From an uncultured Alistipes sp. (lineage in GTDB: Bacteria > Bacteroidota > Bacteroidia > Bacteroidales > Rikenellaceae), in NCBI GenBank assembly GCA_900549685.1, contig UROX01000079.1, positions 1-11,222 on the forward strand: 11,222 nucleotides of DNA, written 5' to 3'. The notes under the pieces were generated by a model, which saw only the letters and a program-made list of their open reading frames with translations, ran no database searches and had not been told where the DNA came from. How positions within the stretch are numbered: the first letter of the stretch is position 1; each line of letters starts with the position of its first letter. This document shows positions 1-6,864 of this stretch, in pieces. A program made the translations under genes and the position numbers.

Positions 1-1764
1 AAATTCAATTTACGTTACTTCGTCACGGCGATCGCTATGCTCGCCTGTGCGTTCTGCGGAACGAGCTGTAGCGACGACGATGACGACAACGGTCCCGCCA
101 ACACGCCGGCCGTCACGCTCGCCGATGCCGACGCAGCTACCGAAAACAGCCTCTCGTTCATCATCACTCCCTCGAACGCAGAAGTTTGCTCCTATATCTG
201 CCAGGAAGCGGACAAGGCAGCTCCCACCGCCGAAGACATCATTTCCCGCGGACGTGCGGTTTCGGCCGAAACCGCCACGACTGCCAAAGTGCGCAATCTG
301 AATGCCAACACCGACTACACGATCTACGCAGCCGCAGCCATCGGACAGGCATATAGCACGGTAGCCCGTCTGACGCTCACGACGCTCGAACATCAGATCG
401 TTCCGTCCGTAGCCGTCGTTAAAGGCGCCATCACCGAAAATACCGCCACGTTCACCGTTACGCCCACTGACGCCGAAAAATGCGCCTATGTGGTCGTGAA
501 GAAAGGCGAAACGGTTCCCGAAGCCGCTGCCATCCTCGCCGACGGTACCGAAGCGGCTGCCGACAAAGCCTCGGAAGTAACCGTTGAAAACCTCGACGAA
601 AACACCGAATACGTCTTCGCAGTAGCCGTTTCGCACGGCCAGCAGTTCGGCGAAGTATCCGAAACCGCTTTCACGACGGAAGAATCGGAAAAACTCCCGA
701 CCGTCAGCGTAATGGCACGCCTCGGCGAAAACGCAGAACAGGGCTGGACCAAATGGAGCAACATTTTTGCTACGATCAAACTGACCAACGCCGCTTCCGC
801 CAAAGTCTTCTGCTACGCCACCGCAACGATCGAAGCTGCGATCAAAGGAGGTGAATTCGAATCCTACAAAGAAATCGTCGAAGAACTGGGCGAAGAACTC
901 GATGCGGACTTTATGTCGGATGCTCTGACGGAAAAGGGTCTGGGACTCGTTTGGTCCAACAGAGACCCCTCTACGTCGTACACCGTTATCGTTTCGGCTA
1001 CGGGATCGAAAGGTACGGTAGTCGAAGCACACTCTTCGGTAACCACCGAAGCCGAACCGCTTCCCGATCCGGTACAGTCGGAACTGTTCACCAAACTGGA
1101 AGGCAACTGGACGATGTCAGCCGAAGGCGAAGACGGCGCGGTATCCTACAACGTTACGATCGCTCAGAGCAACTCCGGCGTTTCGTACCGTGACAAAAAC
1201 CGTCTGGTCGTAAGCGGACCGATCATCTTCAAGAACTTCTACAACATCTCCGATTTGGTTGCAGCCAACTGGCCCGCAGCTAAGGCAGAAAAAGACTGGG
1301 GTCCCAAATTCTTCCTCCAGATCGCCACAGGCGACCAGGTAACCGTACCGGCCGACCGGAACCAGTATTTCCTCAACTGGAACCCGCAGAAAATCGGTGA
1401 AGCTTATCTGTTGGGATATAAATCTACCGCGCAAGGAACGCAGATCCTTTATGCAGAAGGATCCGCCTTCCCCGTTACGGTCTCCGCCGACTTCAATACG
1501 ATCACGATCAAACCTTACACCCACGAAGGTACGGCTTGTTACCCCGCTGTATTCAACTATCTCAACGCCAAGTGGGGTTACTTCGAGATGTTCTCGTCCG
1601 ACATCGTGCTGACGCGCGGTACGACCGCTGCGGCTCCGGCACAGGCAGCTCCTTCCGTAGCTCTGCCCAAGTTCGATGCGAAGAACATGCTCCAGAACAG
1701 CGAAGCAGTCAGAATCAACGATTACAAACTGCAGAGCACCATCGCTCCGTTTATCGTAAAATAA
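1..1764 (+). CDS. Surface lipoprotein with fibronectin-III-like repeats (5' end outside window)
   Basis: The frame is open from base 1, giving 587 visible residues and a TAA stop; the true start probably lies a few codons to the left. An ATG at 37 is in frame, but it would leave only 10 residues before the lipid Cys and no basic n-region, so I reject it. Visible residues 1-22 form a signal peptide with a basic start (KFNLR) and hydrophobic core, ending GTSC with Cys23 as the likely lipidated residue. Ser and five Asp follow, resembling the Bacteroidetes lipoprotein export signal, so surface exposure is inferred. Two similar beta-sandwich-like repeats span about 36-130 and 134-227 (shared pattern: TEN-(S/T), then C-x-Y, then L-(N/D)-x-NT-x-Y). 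A more divergent third module covers about 233-350. Residues 358-540 form a separate beta-rich domain, followed by an Ala/Pro-rich linker and a tail. No catalytic motif is recognised, and adhesion or glycan binding is only a guess. Confidence 0.82.
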   Translation, partial: KFNLRYFVTAIAMLACAFCGTSCSDDDDDNGPANTPAVTLADADAATENSLSFIITPSNAEVCSYICQEADKAAPTAEDIISRGRAVSAETATTAKVRNLNANTDYTIYAAAAIGQAYSTVARLTLTTLEHQIVPSVAVVKGAITENTATFTVTPTDAEKCAYVVVKKGETVPEAAAILADGTEAAADKASEVTVENLDENTEYVFAVAVSHGQQFGEVSETAFTTEESEKLPTVSVMARLGENAEQGWTKWSNIFATIKLTNAASAKVFCYATATIEAAIKGGEFESYKEIVEELGEELDADFMSDALTEKGLGLVWSNRDPSTSYTVIVSATGSKGTVVEAHSSVTTEAEPLPDPVQSELFTKLEGNWTMSAEGEDGAVSYNVTIAQSNSGVSYRDKNRLVVSGPIIFKNFYNISDLVAANWPAAKAEKDWGPKFFLQIATGDQVTVPADRNQYFLNWNPQKIGEAYLLGYKSTAQGTQILYAEGSAFPVTVSADFNTITIKPYTHEGTACYPAVFNYLNAKWGYFEMFSSDIVLTRGTTAAAPAQAAPSVALPKFDAKNMLQNSEAVRINDYKLQSTIAPFIVK

Positions 1765-1814
1765 TTCGGACAACGGTTTCCCGCAGCCCTTTCCGGGCGA
1801 CGGATACGACCCTC

Positions 1815-1849
1815 GAAGGGGAGAAGCGCATGCTTCTCCCCTTCTTTTT
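1815..1849 (+). terminator. Strong intrinsic terminator after the lipoprotein gene
   Basis: A perfect 13-bp inverted repeat (arms 1815-1827 and 1832-1844) encloses the 4-base loop GCAT and is followed directly by TTTTT. It lies 50 bases after the stop codon of the lipoprotein gene and should end that transcript, separating it from lemA. Confidence 0.92.
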
Positions 1850-1850
1850 C

Positions 1851-2068
1851 ACTTGTCCCGGCAGAACCGCGCATTGCGCACAAGCCGGACGGACCGATGG
1901 TCTCCTCGCAAAGATCCCGGGCGAAAGGCTCCGTCCTCCGGTCCTGCCTTCCGCATGGTTCCGAAGAACGCCGCAGTTCTTCCGCACAGTCCCGCACGGC
2001 CGGGACGGAGTCATACACCGCCGAACGCCCCCTGTCCGAAAAATACCGGCACGGCATGGGAGAACCGA
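1851..2068. other. Gene-free stretch with two perfect hairpins
   Basis: This is the gap between the lipoprotein terminator and the predicted lemA promoter. Open frames here have low-complexity, Arg/Pro-rich translations and match no family I know, so I call no gene. Two perfect inverted repeats stand side by side: GAAGAAC/GTTCTTC (1963-1969 with 1976-1982, loop of 6) and GTCCCG/CGGGAC (1989-1994 with 2001-2006, loop of 6). Neither has a T-tract, so they are not typical terminators. No promoter was seen immediately after the terminator that would make this a separate small RNA. Confidence 0.4.
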
Positions 2069-2100
2069 TTTGACGGTTTCCGACTTTCTTTCTATTTTTA
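2069..2100 (+). promoter_or_regulatory. Predicted Bacteroidetes-type promoter of lemA
   Basis: TTTG at 2069-2072 is followed after 20 bases by TATTTTTA at 2093-2100. This matches the Bacteroidetes consensus (TTTG, about 20 bases, TAnnTTTG) at every fixed position except the last G. Transcription would begin near 2107, giving a leader of about 28 bases before the lemA ATG. Confidence 0.5.
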
Positions 2101-2134
2101 CCTCCGAATCGGATTCTCTTAAAACCGACTTTTT

Positions 2135-2689
2135 ATGATTGCGCTCGCCATCTGTATCCTCATCCTGCTGATCGGTATATTCTTCTATAACTCGCTGGTC
2201 CGCAAACGCAACCGCGTAGACAATGCCTCGGCCACCATCGATGCCATGCTCGAAAAACGTTTCGATCTGATTCCCAATCTCGTGGCCTGCGTCCGCCAGT
2301 ATGCCGCCCACGAGGCCGACACTTTCGTCGCCGTCACCGAACGCCGCAGTGCACGCACCGGAGCGCTCTCCGACGAGGAAAAGGCTTCGCTCGACGCGGC
2401 ATTCGAACAGGCCCGCATCAATTTCCAGGCACTGGCCGAGAACTATCCGGAACTCAAGGCATCCACCAACTTCATGCACCTCCAGTACACGCTCAACGAG
2501 ACCGAAGAACAGCTTTCGGCCGCCCGGCGGACCTATAACGCTGCCGTGACCGAATACAACGATGCGGTACAGACTTTCCCCGGATCGCTGCTGGCCTCGC
2601 AGTTCGGCTTCAGGACCCGCGCATTGCTTTCAGCCGCCGAAGACCGGCGCAGGACACCCGACGTGGGCGGCCTGTTCCGCAAGGAGTAA
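2135..2689 (+). CDS. lemA: LemA family protein
   Basis: The 184-residue product has the full LemA architecture. One N-terminal membrane segment (about residues 2-18) is followed by the signature region NSLVRKRNRVDNA (19-31), and then by KRFDLIPNLV (41-50), the hallmark LemA motif. A helical region follows, with YPELKAS (104-110) and the conserved ARRTYNAAVTEYN (130-142), then FP and FGF near 148-159. Length is typical of the family. The ATG at 2135 is the first start after an in-frame TAA at 2120-2122; no clear Shine-Dalgarno is visible, as is common in Bacteroidetes. The protein is expected to be a membrane-anchored helical bundle. Family function is unsettled; links to membrane stress and to partner membrane proteins have been suggested. 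It sits 21 bases upstream of a DUF3137 gene on the same strand, probably as one operon. Confidence 0.93.
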   Translation: MIALAICILILLIGIFFYNSLVRKRNRVDNASATIDAMLEKRFDLIPNLVACVRQYAAHEADTFVAVTERRSARTGALSDEEKASLDAAFEQARINFQALAENYPELKASTNFMHLQYTLNETEEQLSAARRTYNAAVTEYNDAVQTFPGSLLASQFGFRTRALLSAAEDRRRTPDVGGLFRKE

Positions 2690-2710
2690 AACATTCCGAC
2701 AGACCGTACG

Positions 2711-3664
2711 ATGGGAAACGATTTCGAATCCGTACGCCGCACGCTTTCCGAAGCGCTCGACGAGGTCGAACGCAAAAGAATCGCCCTGCGCAAAACGGGC
2801 TGCCGCAACGGCCTGATCGTAGCCGCGATCCTGCTCGGCGCCGCAGCCGCCGTCGCGTTGTGGACCGGCCAGAGCACGTCTTTGATAATCGGCACCGTAT
2901 CCGCCCTCATAGCCGGCCCGCTCATGGCCAATGCCGGATCGGCCGAACTGAACCGCTATTACAAACAACAGATCATCGCCCGCATCGTCCGGGCGGTCTG
3001 CGGCGAGGATGCCGGATTCGATCCTTCGGACGGCATCGCCGAGGAGACATTCCGCGCATGCGGCCTGTTCGCCACCCGTCCCGACCGTTACCGCTCCGAA
3101 GACCTGATCTGCGGCCGCAGCGGGCAAACGCCGTTCCGTTTCGCCGAGGTCCACGCCCAGGAACGCCGCACCACGACCGACTCCAAAGGCCGCACCCGGA
3201 CCCATTGGGTCGATATTTTCAGAGGATTTCTGTTCATCGCCGACTACCATAAGGATTTCCACGGCAGGACCCTCGTCTGCCGCGACAGTTGGTTCCGTTT
3301 CCGCTTCGACGACTGCAAGCACATCCGGCTCGAAGACCCGCAGTTCGAACAACATTTCGATGTCTACTCGACCGACCCGGTCGAAGCCCGTTACCTGCTC
3401 AGTCCCTCGACGATGGAACGGTTCGTCCGCCTCGACGGCCGGTTCCGGGGCGGCATCACGGCGAGCTTCCACCGCTCGTGCATCGTCGTCGCCATCCCCG
3501 ATTCGACCAACCACTTCGAAGCGAGCCTGTGGCGTTCCGTACACCGCACCGACCGGCTCGAACGCGAATTCGACACGATCCGCACACTGAGGGGCATCGT
3601 TTCGGACCTCGACCTCAACACCCGCATCTGGTCCAAAAACACGCCCGGCACCCTGCCCGACTGA
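2711..3664 (+). CDS. DUF3137 family membrane protein
   Basis: The 317-residue product begins with a charged, probably helical segment (1-30). Two membrane segments follow (about 34-51 and 57-75), separated by only a few residues, so most of the protein lies on one side of the membrane. The soluble part carries motifs I associate with DUF3137: TTTDSKGRTRTHWVDIFRG (154-172), leading into FLFIADYHKDF, and LEDPQFEQHFDVYSTD (207-222), followed by VEARYLLSP. The start at 2711 gives the expected N-terminal length and lies 21 bases after the lemA stop. Coexpression with lemA is likely, and the pair recurs in other bacteria, so they may act together at the membrane. No catalytic residues can be assigned and the biochemical role is unknown. 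Confidence 0.82.
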   Translation: MGNDFESVRRTLSEALDEVERKRIALRKTGCRNGLIVAAILLGAAAAVALWTGQSTSLIIGTVSALIAGPLMANAGSAELNRYYKQQIIARIVRAVCGEDAGFDPSDGIAEETFRACGLFATRPDRYRSEDLICGRSGQTPFRFAEVHAQERRTTTDSKGRTRTHWVDIFRGFLFIADYHKDFHGRTLVCRDSWFRFRFDDCKHIRLEDPQFEQHFDVYSTDPVEARYLLSPSTMERFVRLDGRFRGGITASFHRSCIVVAIPDSTNHFEASLWRSVHRTDRLEREFDTIRTLRGIVSDLDLNTRIWSKNTPGTLPD

Positions 3665-3671
3665 CCGCGTC

Positions 3672-3690
3672 CCCGGCCTCCGGGCATTTT
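3672..3690 (+). terminator. Possible weak terminator after the DUF3137 gene
   Basis: CCCGG (3672-3676) and CCGGG (3680-3684) can pair around a 3-base loop, followed by CATTTT. The stem is short and the T-tract brief, but the position 8 bases after the stop codon fits a terminator for the lemA operon. Confidence 0.35.
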
Positions 3691-3981
3691 CCTTTCCGGA
3701 CATACGAACAATCCGCATCCGGAAGGACGTCTTCTCCCTCCGGATACGGATCATTCCGCAGAGGCAATCACATGCCTCGTATATGTATCGAAATTCCCGG
3801 TCGCCTTTTCCCCGAACCCGACCGCAACCGCAAGGCTGCATTTCCATGCCGGATTTTCCGAACCGGACCTCAGGACACGGCACGGAAGCTGCGACGCAAG
3901 GCACTTCGAGACGACCCGGCCGCAGACGCAAAATCCGCCCGGCTCCTCACAGACACCGGGTCCCGCCGGTCCTTCCGACCG
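3691..3981. other. Convergent intergenic region with small hairpins
   Basis: This lies between the ends of the DUF3137 gene and the DJ-1-type gene, which point at each other. No convincing gene was seen on either strand. An imperfect inverted repeat (ATCCGGAAGG at 3717-3726 with CCTCCGGAT at 3737-3745, one bulged A) precedes a perfect one (GAGGCA at 3761-3766 with TGCCTC at 3773-3778). On the minus strand, a weak stem (3956-3960 with 3938-3942), followed after four bases by TTTT, could end the DJ-1 transcript. All of these are low-confidence structures. Confidence 0.35.
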
Positions 3982-4524
3982 CTATCCGACAAGCAACTGC
4001 CGGGCGATCTCGTCGCGTTTGCCTTTTCCGGCCATGACTTCTACCAGCGTCAGGGCGAACTCGACAGTCAGTCCGGGACCGCGGCCCGTCACGACATTGC
4101 CGTCGATGACAACCGGCAGATCGGTGCACAGCGTCGCGCCTTCGAGATACTTCTCGAATCCGGGATAACAGGTCGCCCTGCGTCCCCGGAGGATGCCCAA
4201 AACGCCGAATACCATCGGTGAGGCACAGATGGCAGCTACTTTTCCGCCTTTTTCATAGAACGCCAGGACCGCTTTCTTCAGTCCCTCGTGTTCGGCATAG
4301 GCCGGCGTTCCGCCCGGCACGACCAACAGGTCGGCCTCCCCGAACGACACCTCCTCGAACAGCGCATCGGCCCCGACCGCCACGCCGTGGCTTCCTGCGA
4401 CAACCTGTTCGCCGGTCAGCGATACCGTCTGCACGCCCAGCCCGGCACGACGCAGAATATCGACCGTGGCGATGGCCTCGATCTCCTCGAAGCCCGTAAT
4501 CAGAAATACGAATATCCGTTTCAT
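3982..4524 (-). CDS. DJ-1/PfpI (ThiJ) family protein
   Basis: The 180-residue product is a single-domain member of the DJ-1 branch of the glutamine-amidotransferase-like superfamily, close in length to human DJ-1 and E. coli YajL. Visible features are GFEEIEAI (11-18), where Glu16 matches the Glu that hydrogen-bonds the reactive Cys in DJ-1; VVPGGTPA (68-75); and the nucleophile elbow AAICASP (97-103) with Cys100. ATCYPGFEKYL and NVVTGRGP follow, typical of the family. I place the start at 4524, because the 43 codons upstream overlap the promoter and do not resemble the family. Members have been linked to oxidative-stress protection, chaperone activity and methylglyoxal detoxification; the true substrate is debated, so function here is open. 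The gene follows trpA on the same strand but has its own strong promoter. Confidence 0.9.
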   Translation of the reverse strand: MKRIFVFLITGFEEIEAIATVDILRRAGLGVQTVSLTGEQVVAGSHGVAVGADALFEEVSFGEADLLVVPGGTPAYAEHEGLKKAVLAFYEKGGKVAAICASPMVFGVLGILRGRRATCYPGFEKYLEGATLCTDLPVVIDGNVVTGRGPGLTVEFALTLVEVMAGKGKRDEIARQLLVG

Positions 4525-4555
4525 TTTGTTCCGAATGTAAATTAAACGATCTCTA

Positions 4556-4586
4556 CAAAGATAAAAACAAACGGCAACACGGCAAA
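4556..4586 (-). promoter_or_regulatory. Bacteroidetes-type promoter of the DJ-1-family gene
   Basis: On the minus strand, TTTG (4586-4583) is followed after exactly 19 bases by TATCTTTG (4563-4556), matching all ten fixed positions of the TTTG / TAnnTTTG consensus. Transcription should start near 4549, leaving a leader of about 25 bases before the ATG at 4524. It is the best promoter match in the window. Confidence 0.8.
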
Positions 4587-4617
4587 TTCCGCCGGACACA
4601 CAGACCGTCCTTCGCAC

Positions 4618-4641
4618 GGCACAGGACAACGGGCACAGGAC
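4618..4641. repeat. 10-bp direct repeat upstream of the DJ-1-type promoter
   Basis: GGCACAGGAC occurs twice without mismatch (4618-4627 and 4632-4641), with a period of 14 bases. It sits between trpA and the DJ-1-type gene, about 32 bases upstream of the -33 element. It could be a regulator site or chance. Confidence 0.4.
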
Positions 4642-4686
4642 GGACTGTTCCATGCCCCGTCTTCCCCGTCCGTTCCGGGCACGTCG

Positions 4687-5457
4687 CTACTCTTTCAGCG
4701 CCGCCAGCAATGCCTCGATAGCCTTTTGCGGCGACTGCATCTCGTCGAGCAGCGACACGAACTTGCTGCCGACGATCACGCCCGAAGCATGCGAGGCGGC
4801 CGCCTCGTAAGTGGCACGGTTCGAGATGCCGAAACCGATCATACGCGGATTGCGCAGATTCATGGCTGCGATGCGGTCGAAATAGGCCTGCTGGGCGTCG
4901 AAATTCTTCTGGGCGCCCGTCGTCCCGGGCGACGAGACCATGTAGATGAATCCGCCGGTATTGCGGTCGATGAGCCGGATGCGTTCCTCGTCGGTTTCGG
5001 GCGTGATGAGCATGACCATGTGCAGGCCGTAGGCATCGGCCACGGGTTTGTACGACGCCATATACTCGTCGTAAGGCAGATCGGGAACGATTGCCCCGTC
5101 GATCCCGCATTCGCGGCAGCGGCGGCAGAAATTCTCGAATCCGAACTGCATGATCGGATTGAGGTATCCCATCAACAGCAGCGGAATATCGACCCGCTCG
5201 CGTATGCCCTCGAGTTGGGAGAAAAGCGTGCGCAACGTCATTCCGCCGCGCAGGGCCTTCGTCGCGGCATCCTGAATCACAGGCCCGTCGGCCATCGGGT
5301 CGCTGAACGGAATACCGATCTCTACCATCTTCACTCCGGCGGCGGCCAGTGCCTCGACGGTCGGCACGGTCGAATCGAGCGAAGGGTGTCCGGCGCAGAA
5401 ATAGACCGAGAGCACAGGCTCCGAAGCACCGGCGAACAATTGTTGTAAACGATTCAT
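4687..5457 (-). CDS. trpA: Tryptophan synthase alpha chain
   Basis: The 256-residue TIM-barrel enzyme cleaves indole-3-glycerol phosphate to indole and glyceraldehyde-3-phosphate and passes indole to TrpB in the cytosolic alpha2-beta2 complex. The signature MVEIGIPFSDPMADGPVIQ (44-62) carries Glu46 and Asp57, which correspond to catalytic Glu49 and Asp60 of the Salmonella enzyme. GYLNPIMQFG, GAIVPDLPYDE, SSPGTTGAQ and the phosphate-binding FGISN and VIVGSKFV segments follow in the usual order. Length is close to the usual 255-270. The ATG overlaps the trpF stop by 4 bases (ATGA, 5454-5457), so translation is probably coupled. This is the last gene of the trp operon, far from trpB at the other end. 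No convincing terminator was seen after it. Confidence 0.97.
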   Translation of the reverse strand: MNRLQQLFAGASEPVLSVYFCAGHPSLDSTVPTVEALAAAGVKMVEIGIPFSDPMADGPVIQDAATKALRGGMTLRTLFSQLEGIRERVDIPLLLMGYLNPIMQFGFENFCRRCRECGIDGAIVPDLPYDEYMASYKPVADAYGLHMVMLITPETDEERIRLIDRNTGGFIYMVSSPGTTGAQKNFDAQQAYFDRIAAMNLRNPRMIGFGISNRATYEAAASHASGVIVGSKFVSLLDEMQSPQKAIEALLAALKE

Positions 5458-6077
5458 AATCTATTTTTTAATGTATTCAAAAATTCTGCAATAAGCGCCG
5501 CGTCCTTCTCTCCCGGCGCAGTCTCGAAACGGCTGTTGAGATCGATACCCGCCCAACGCGGATGGTGCAACGCCCTCAACGCCTCGACCGACTCGGATCC
5601 GATGCCGCCGCTCAACACGAACGGCAGCGCCCCGCGGTAACGCTCCGTCAGCGACCAGTCGAACCGCCGTCCCGAACCGCCGTAGGCAGCGGAGGGCGTC
5701 TCGAAAAGCAGGTAGTCGCACACGTCCTGATACTCCTCCGTCCGCTCCACATCGCCGGGACCGGCCATAGCGATTGCCTTCACGACAGTCGTTCCTGCAG
5801 GAAGCCATTCCCGCAGCGACCGGCAGAAACCGGGCGACTCGCCCCCGTGCAACTGCACGACACCCAGAGCGAACCGCTCCGTCTGCCGGACGATCTCTTC
5901 CGGAGACGCATCGACGAACACCCCTGCACGGACAGCCGACACAGGCAGATAGACCGGAAGTCCGCCGACGTAGCGCGGCGAGCGCGGATAGAAAATAAAT
6001 CCCATCCAATCTACGCCGAGGGCCTCGACGGCGCGGATATTCTGCGGGACACGCATCCCGCACACCTTGACGATCAT
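5454..6077 (-). CDS. trpF: Phosphoribosylanthranilate isomerase
   Basis: The 207-residue enzyme isomerises N-(5'-phosphoribosyl)anthranilate to the carboxyphenylamino-deoxyribulose phosphate used by TrpC. It begins MIVKVCGMR, with Cys6 matching the general base of the family. VDWMGFIFYPRSPRYV (22-37), VVQLHGGE (73-80), GGSGRRFDW (133-141) and VLSGGIG (154-160) are all typical. At the position of the general acid Asp (Asp126 in Thermotoga) this protein has Glu126, within DYLLFET, where related enzymes as I recall them have LFDT; GAG is read at 5702-5700. The start at 6077 is chosen because it begins at the conserved VKVCG strand and overlaps the trpC stop as ATGA (6074-6077). The frame remains open upstream to 6413, but that part is antisense-like translation inside trpC. 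It is a stand-alone enzyme, not fused to TrpC as in E. coli. Confidence 0.96.
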   Translation of the reverse strand: MIVKVCGMRVPQNIRAVEALGVDWMGFIFYPRSPRYVGGLPVYLPVSAVRAGVFVDASPEEIVRQTERFALGVVQLHGGESPGFCRSLREWLPAGTTVVKAIAMAGPGDVERTEEYQDVCDYLLFETPSAAYGGSGRRFDWSLTERYRGALPFVLSGGIGSESVEALRALHHPRWAGIDLNSRFETAPGEKDAALIAEFLNTLKNRL

Positions 6078-6859
6078 CGCGAAGCCTCGATCAGATCGCG
6101 GAGCGCCCGGCCCGGATCGGGGGTTTTCATAAACGTCTCGCCGATCAGAAAGCCGCCGAATCCCGCTTCCCGCAGCTTCCGCAGCGACTCGGGCCGCGAA
6201 ATTCCGCTTTCCGAAACGAGCGGACGGTCCGACGGCAAACGGCCGGCGAGCGCGAAAGAGTGCCGCACGTCGGTATGGAACGTACCCAGATGACGGTTGT
6301 TCACCCCCACCATATCGGTTTCGGGAGCCACATACCCCAGCTCGTCTTCGGAATGAATCTCGAGCAGCACCTCCAGCCCCAGCCCGTGCGCGATACGGGT
6401 CAGATCGCGGCATGCTCCGGGCGTGAGCACGGCGGCGATCAGCAGGACGGCATCGGCTCCGATAGCCCTCGCTTCGTAAATCTGGTAGGCGTCCACGACG
6501 AAATCCTTGCGCAGAACGGGCAGCGTCACCAACGGCCGCACCGCCTCGATGTCGCGGGCCGACCCGCTGAAAAACGCCTCGTCGGTCAGGATCGACAGTG
6601 CCGCAGCCCCTTCCCGTTCATAGGCGGGCACCACATCTTCGGGCCGTGCGTCGCGGGCGATCCAGTCTTTCGACGGCGAACGCCGCTTGAACTCGGCGAT
6701 GATGCCCGAGGCAGAGCGCCGCAGGCTCTCTTTCATGCTTACTGTCGGCCGTCGTACCGCCCCGGCCCGGGCGACCATCTCTTCGAGCGGCACCCTCGCC
6801 ATGCGTTCGGCCAGCTCTCTTCTTTTGTGTTCTACGATCGTATGCAATATGTCTGTCAT
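6074..6859 (-). CDS. trpC: Indole-3-glycerol phosphate synthase
   Basis: The 261-residue TIM-barrel enzyme performs the decarboxylating ring closure that makes indole-3-glycerol phosphate. The signature IIAEFKRRSPSKDWI (53-67) contains Glu56 and Lys58. PVLRKDFVVDAYQIYEA (114-130) carries Lys118, matching the catalytic Lys of KDF, and DAVLLIAAVL follows. GVNNRHL (185-191), VSESGI (215-220) and FLIGETFM (237-244) complete the active site and phosphate-binding loops. I start it at the ATG at 6859, five bases after the trpD stop; a TTG at 6868 that overlaps the trpD stop as TTGA would add three residues and cannot be excluded. The gene ends in an ATGA overlap with trpF. Length matches the monofunctional family. 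Confidence 0.96.
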   Translation of the reverse strand: MTDILHTIVEHKRRELAERMARVPLEEMVARAGAVRRPTVSMKESLRRSASGIIAEFKRRSPSKDWIARDARPEDVVPAYEREGAAALSILTDEAFFSGSARDIEAVRPLVTLPVLRKDFVVDAYQIYEARAIGADAVLLIAAVLTPGACRDLTRIAHGLGLEVLLEIHSEDELGYVAPETDMVGVNNRHLGTFHTDVRHSFALAGRLPSDRPLVSESGISRPESLRKLREAGFGGFLIGETFMKTPDPGRALRDLIEASR

Positions 6860-6864
6860 GGTTC

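Noticed and set aside
37..39. ATG as the start of the lipoprotein gene
   Set aside because: It leaves a signal peptide too short and without a basic n-region, while the frame is open and signal-like back to base 1.
1853..2122. 89-codon open frame in the gap before lemA
   Set aside because: Its translation is Arg/Pro-rich, it begins at TTG, it covers the hairpins and the predicted lemA promoter, and nothing suggests a real protein.
2630..3931. 433-codon open frame on the minus strand opposite lemA's end and the DUF3137 gene
   Set aside because: It is antisense to two family-supported genes and has no domain signals, so it is a compositional shadow.
3289..4221. 310-codon open frame on the plus strand running through the DUF3137 end, the convergent gap and the DJ-1 gene
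   Set aside because: It overlaps real genes on both strands, and its translation is Arg/Pro/His-rich and shifts in character across the gene borders.
4525..4653. N-terminal extension of the DJ-1-family protein by 43 residues
   Set aside because: It would cross the strong promoter at 4556-4586, is Cys/Arg-rich, and is absent from the family. MKRIFVFL is the usual start.
6078..6413. Upstream extension of the trpF frame by 112 codons
   Set aside because: The added part is an alternative-frame reading of trpC with Arg/Gly-rich translation. The family starts at MIVKVCGMR, where the ATGA overlap also lies.
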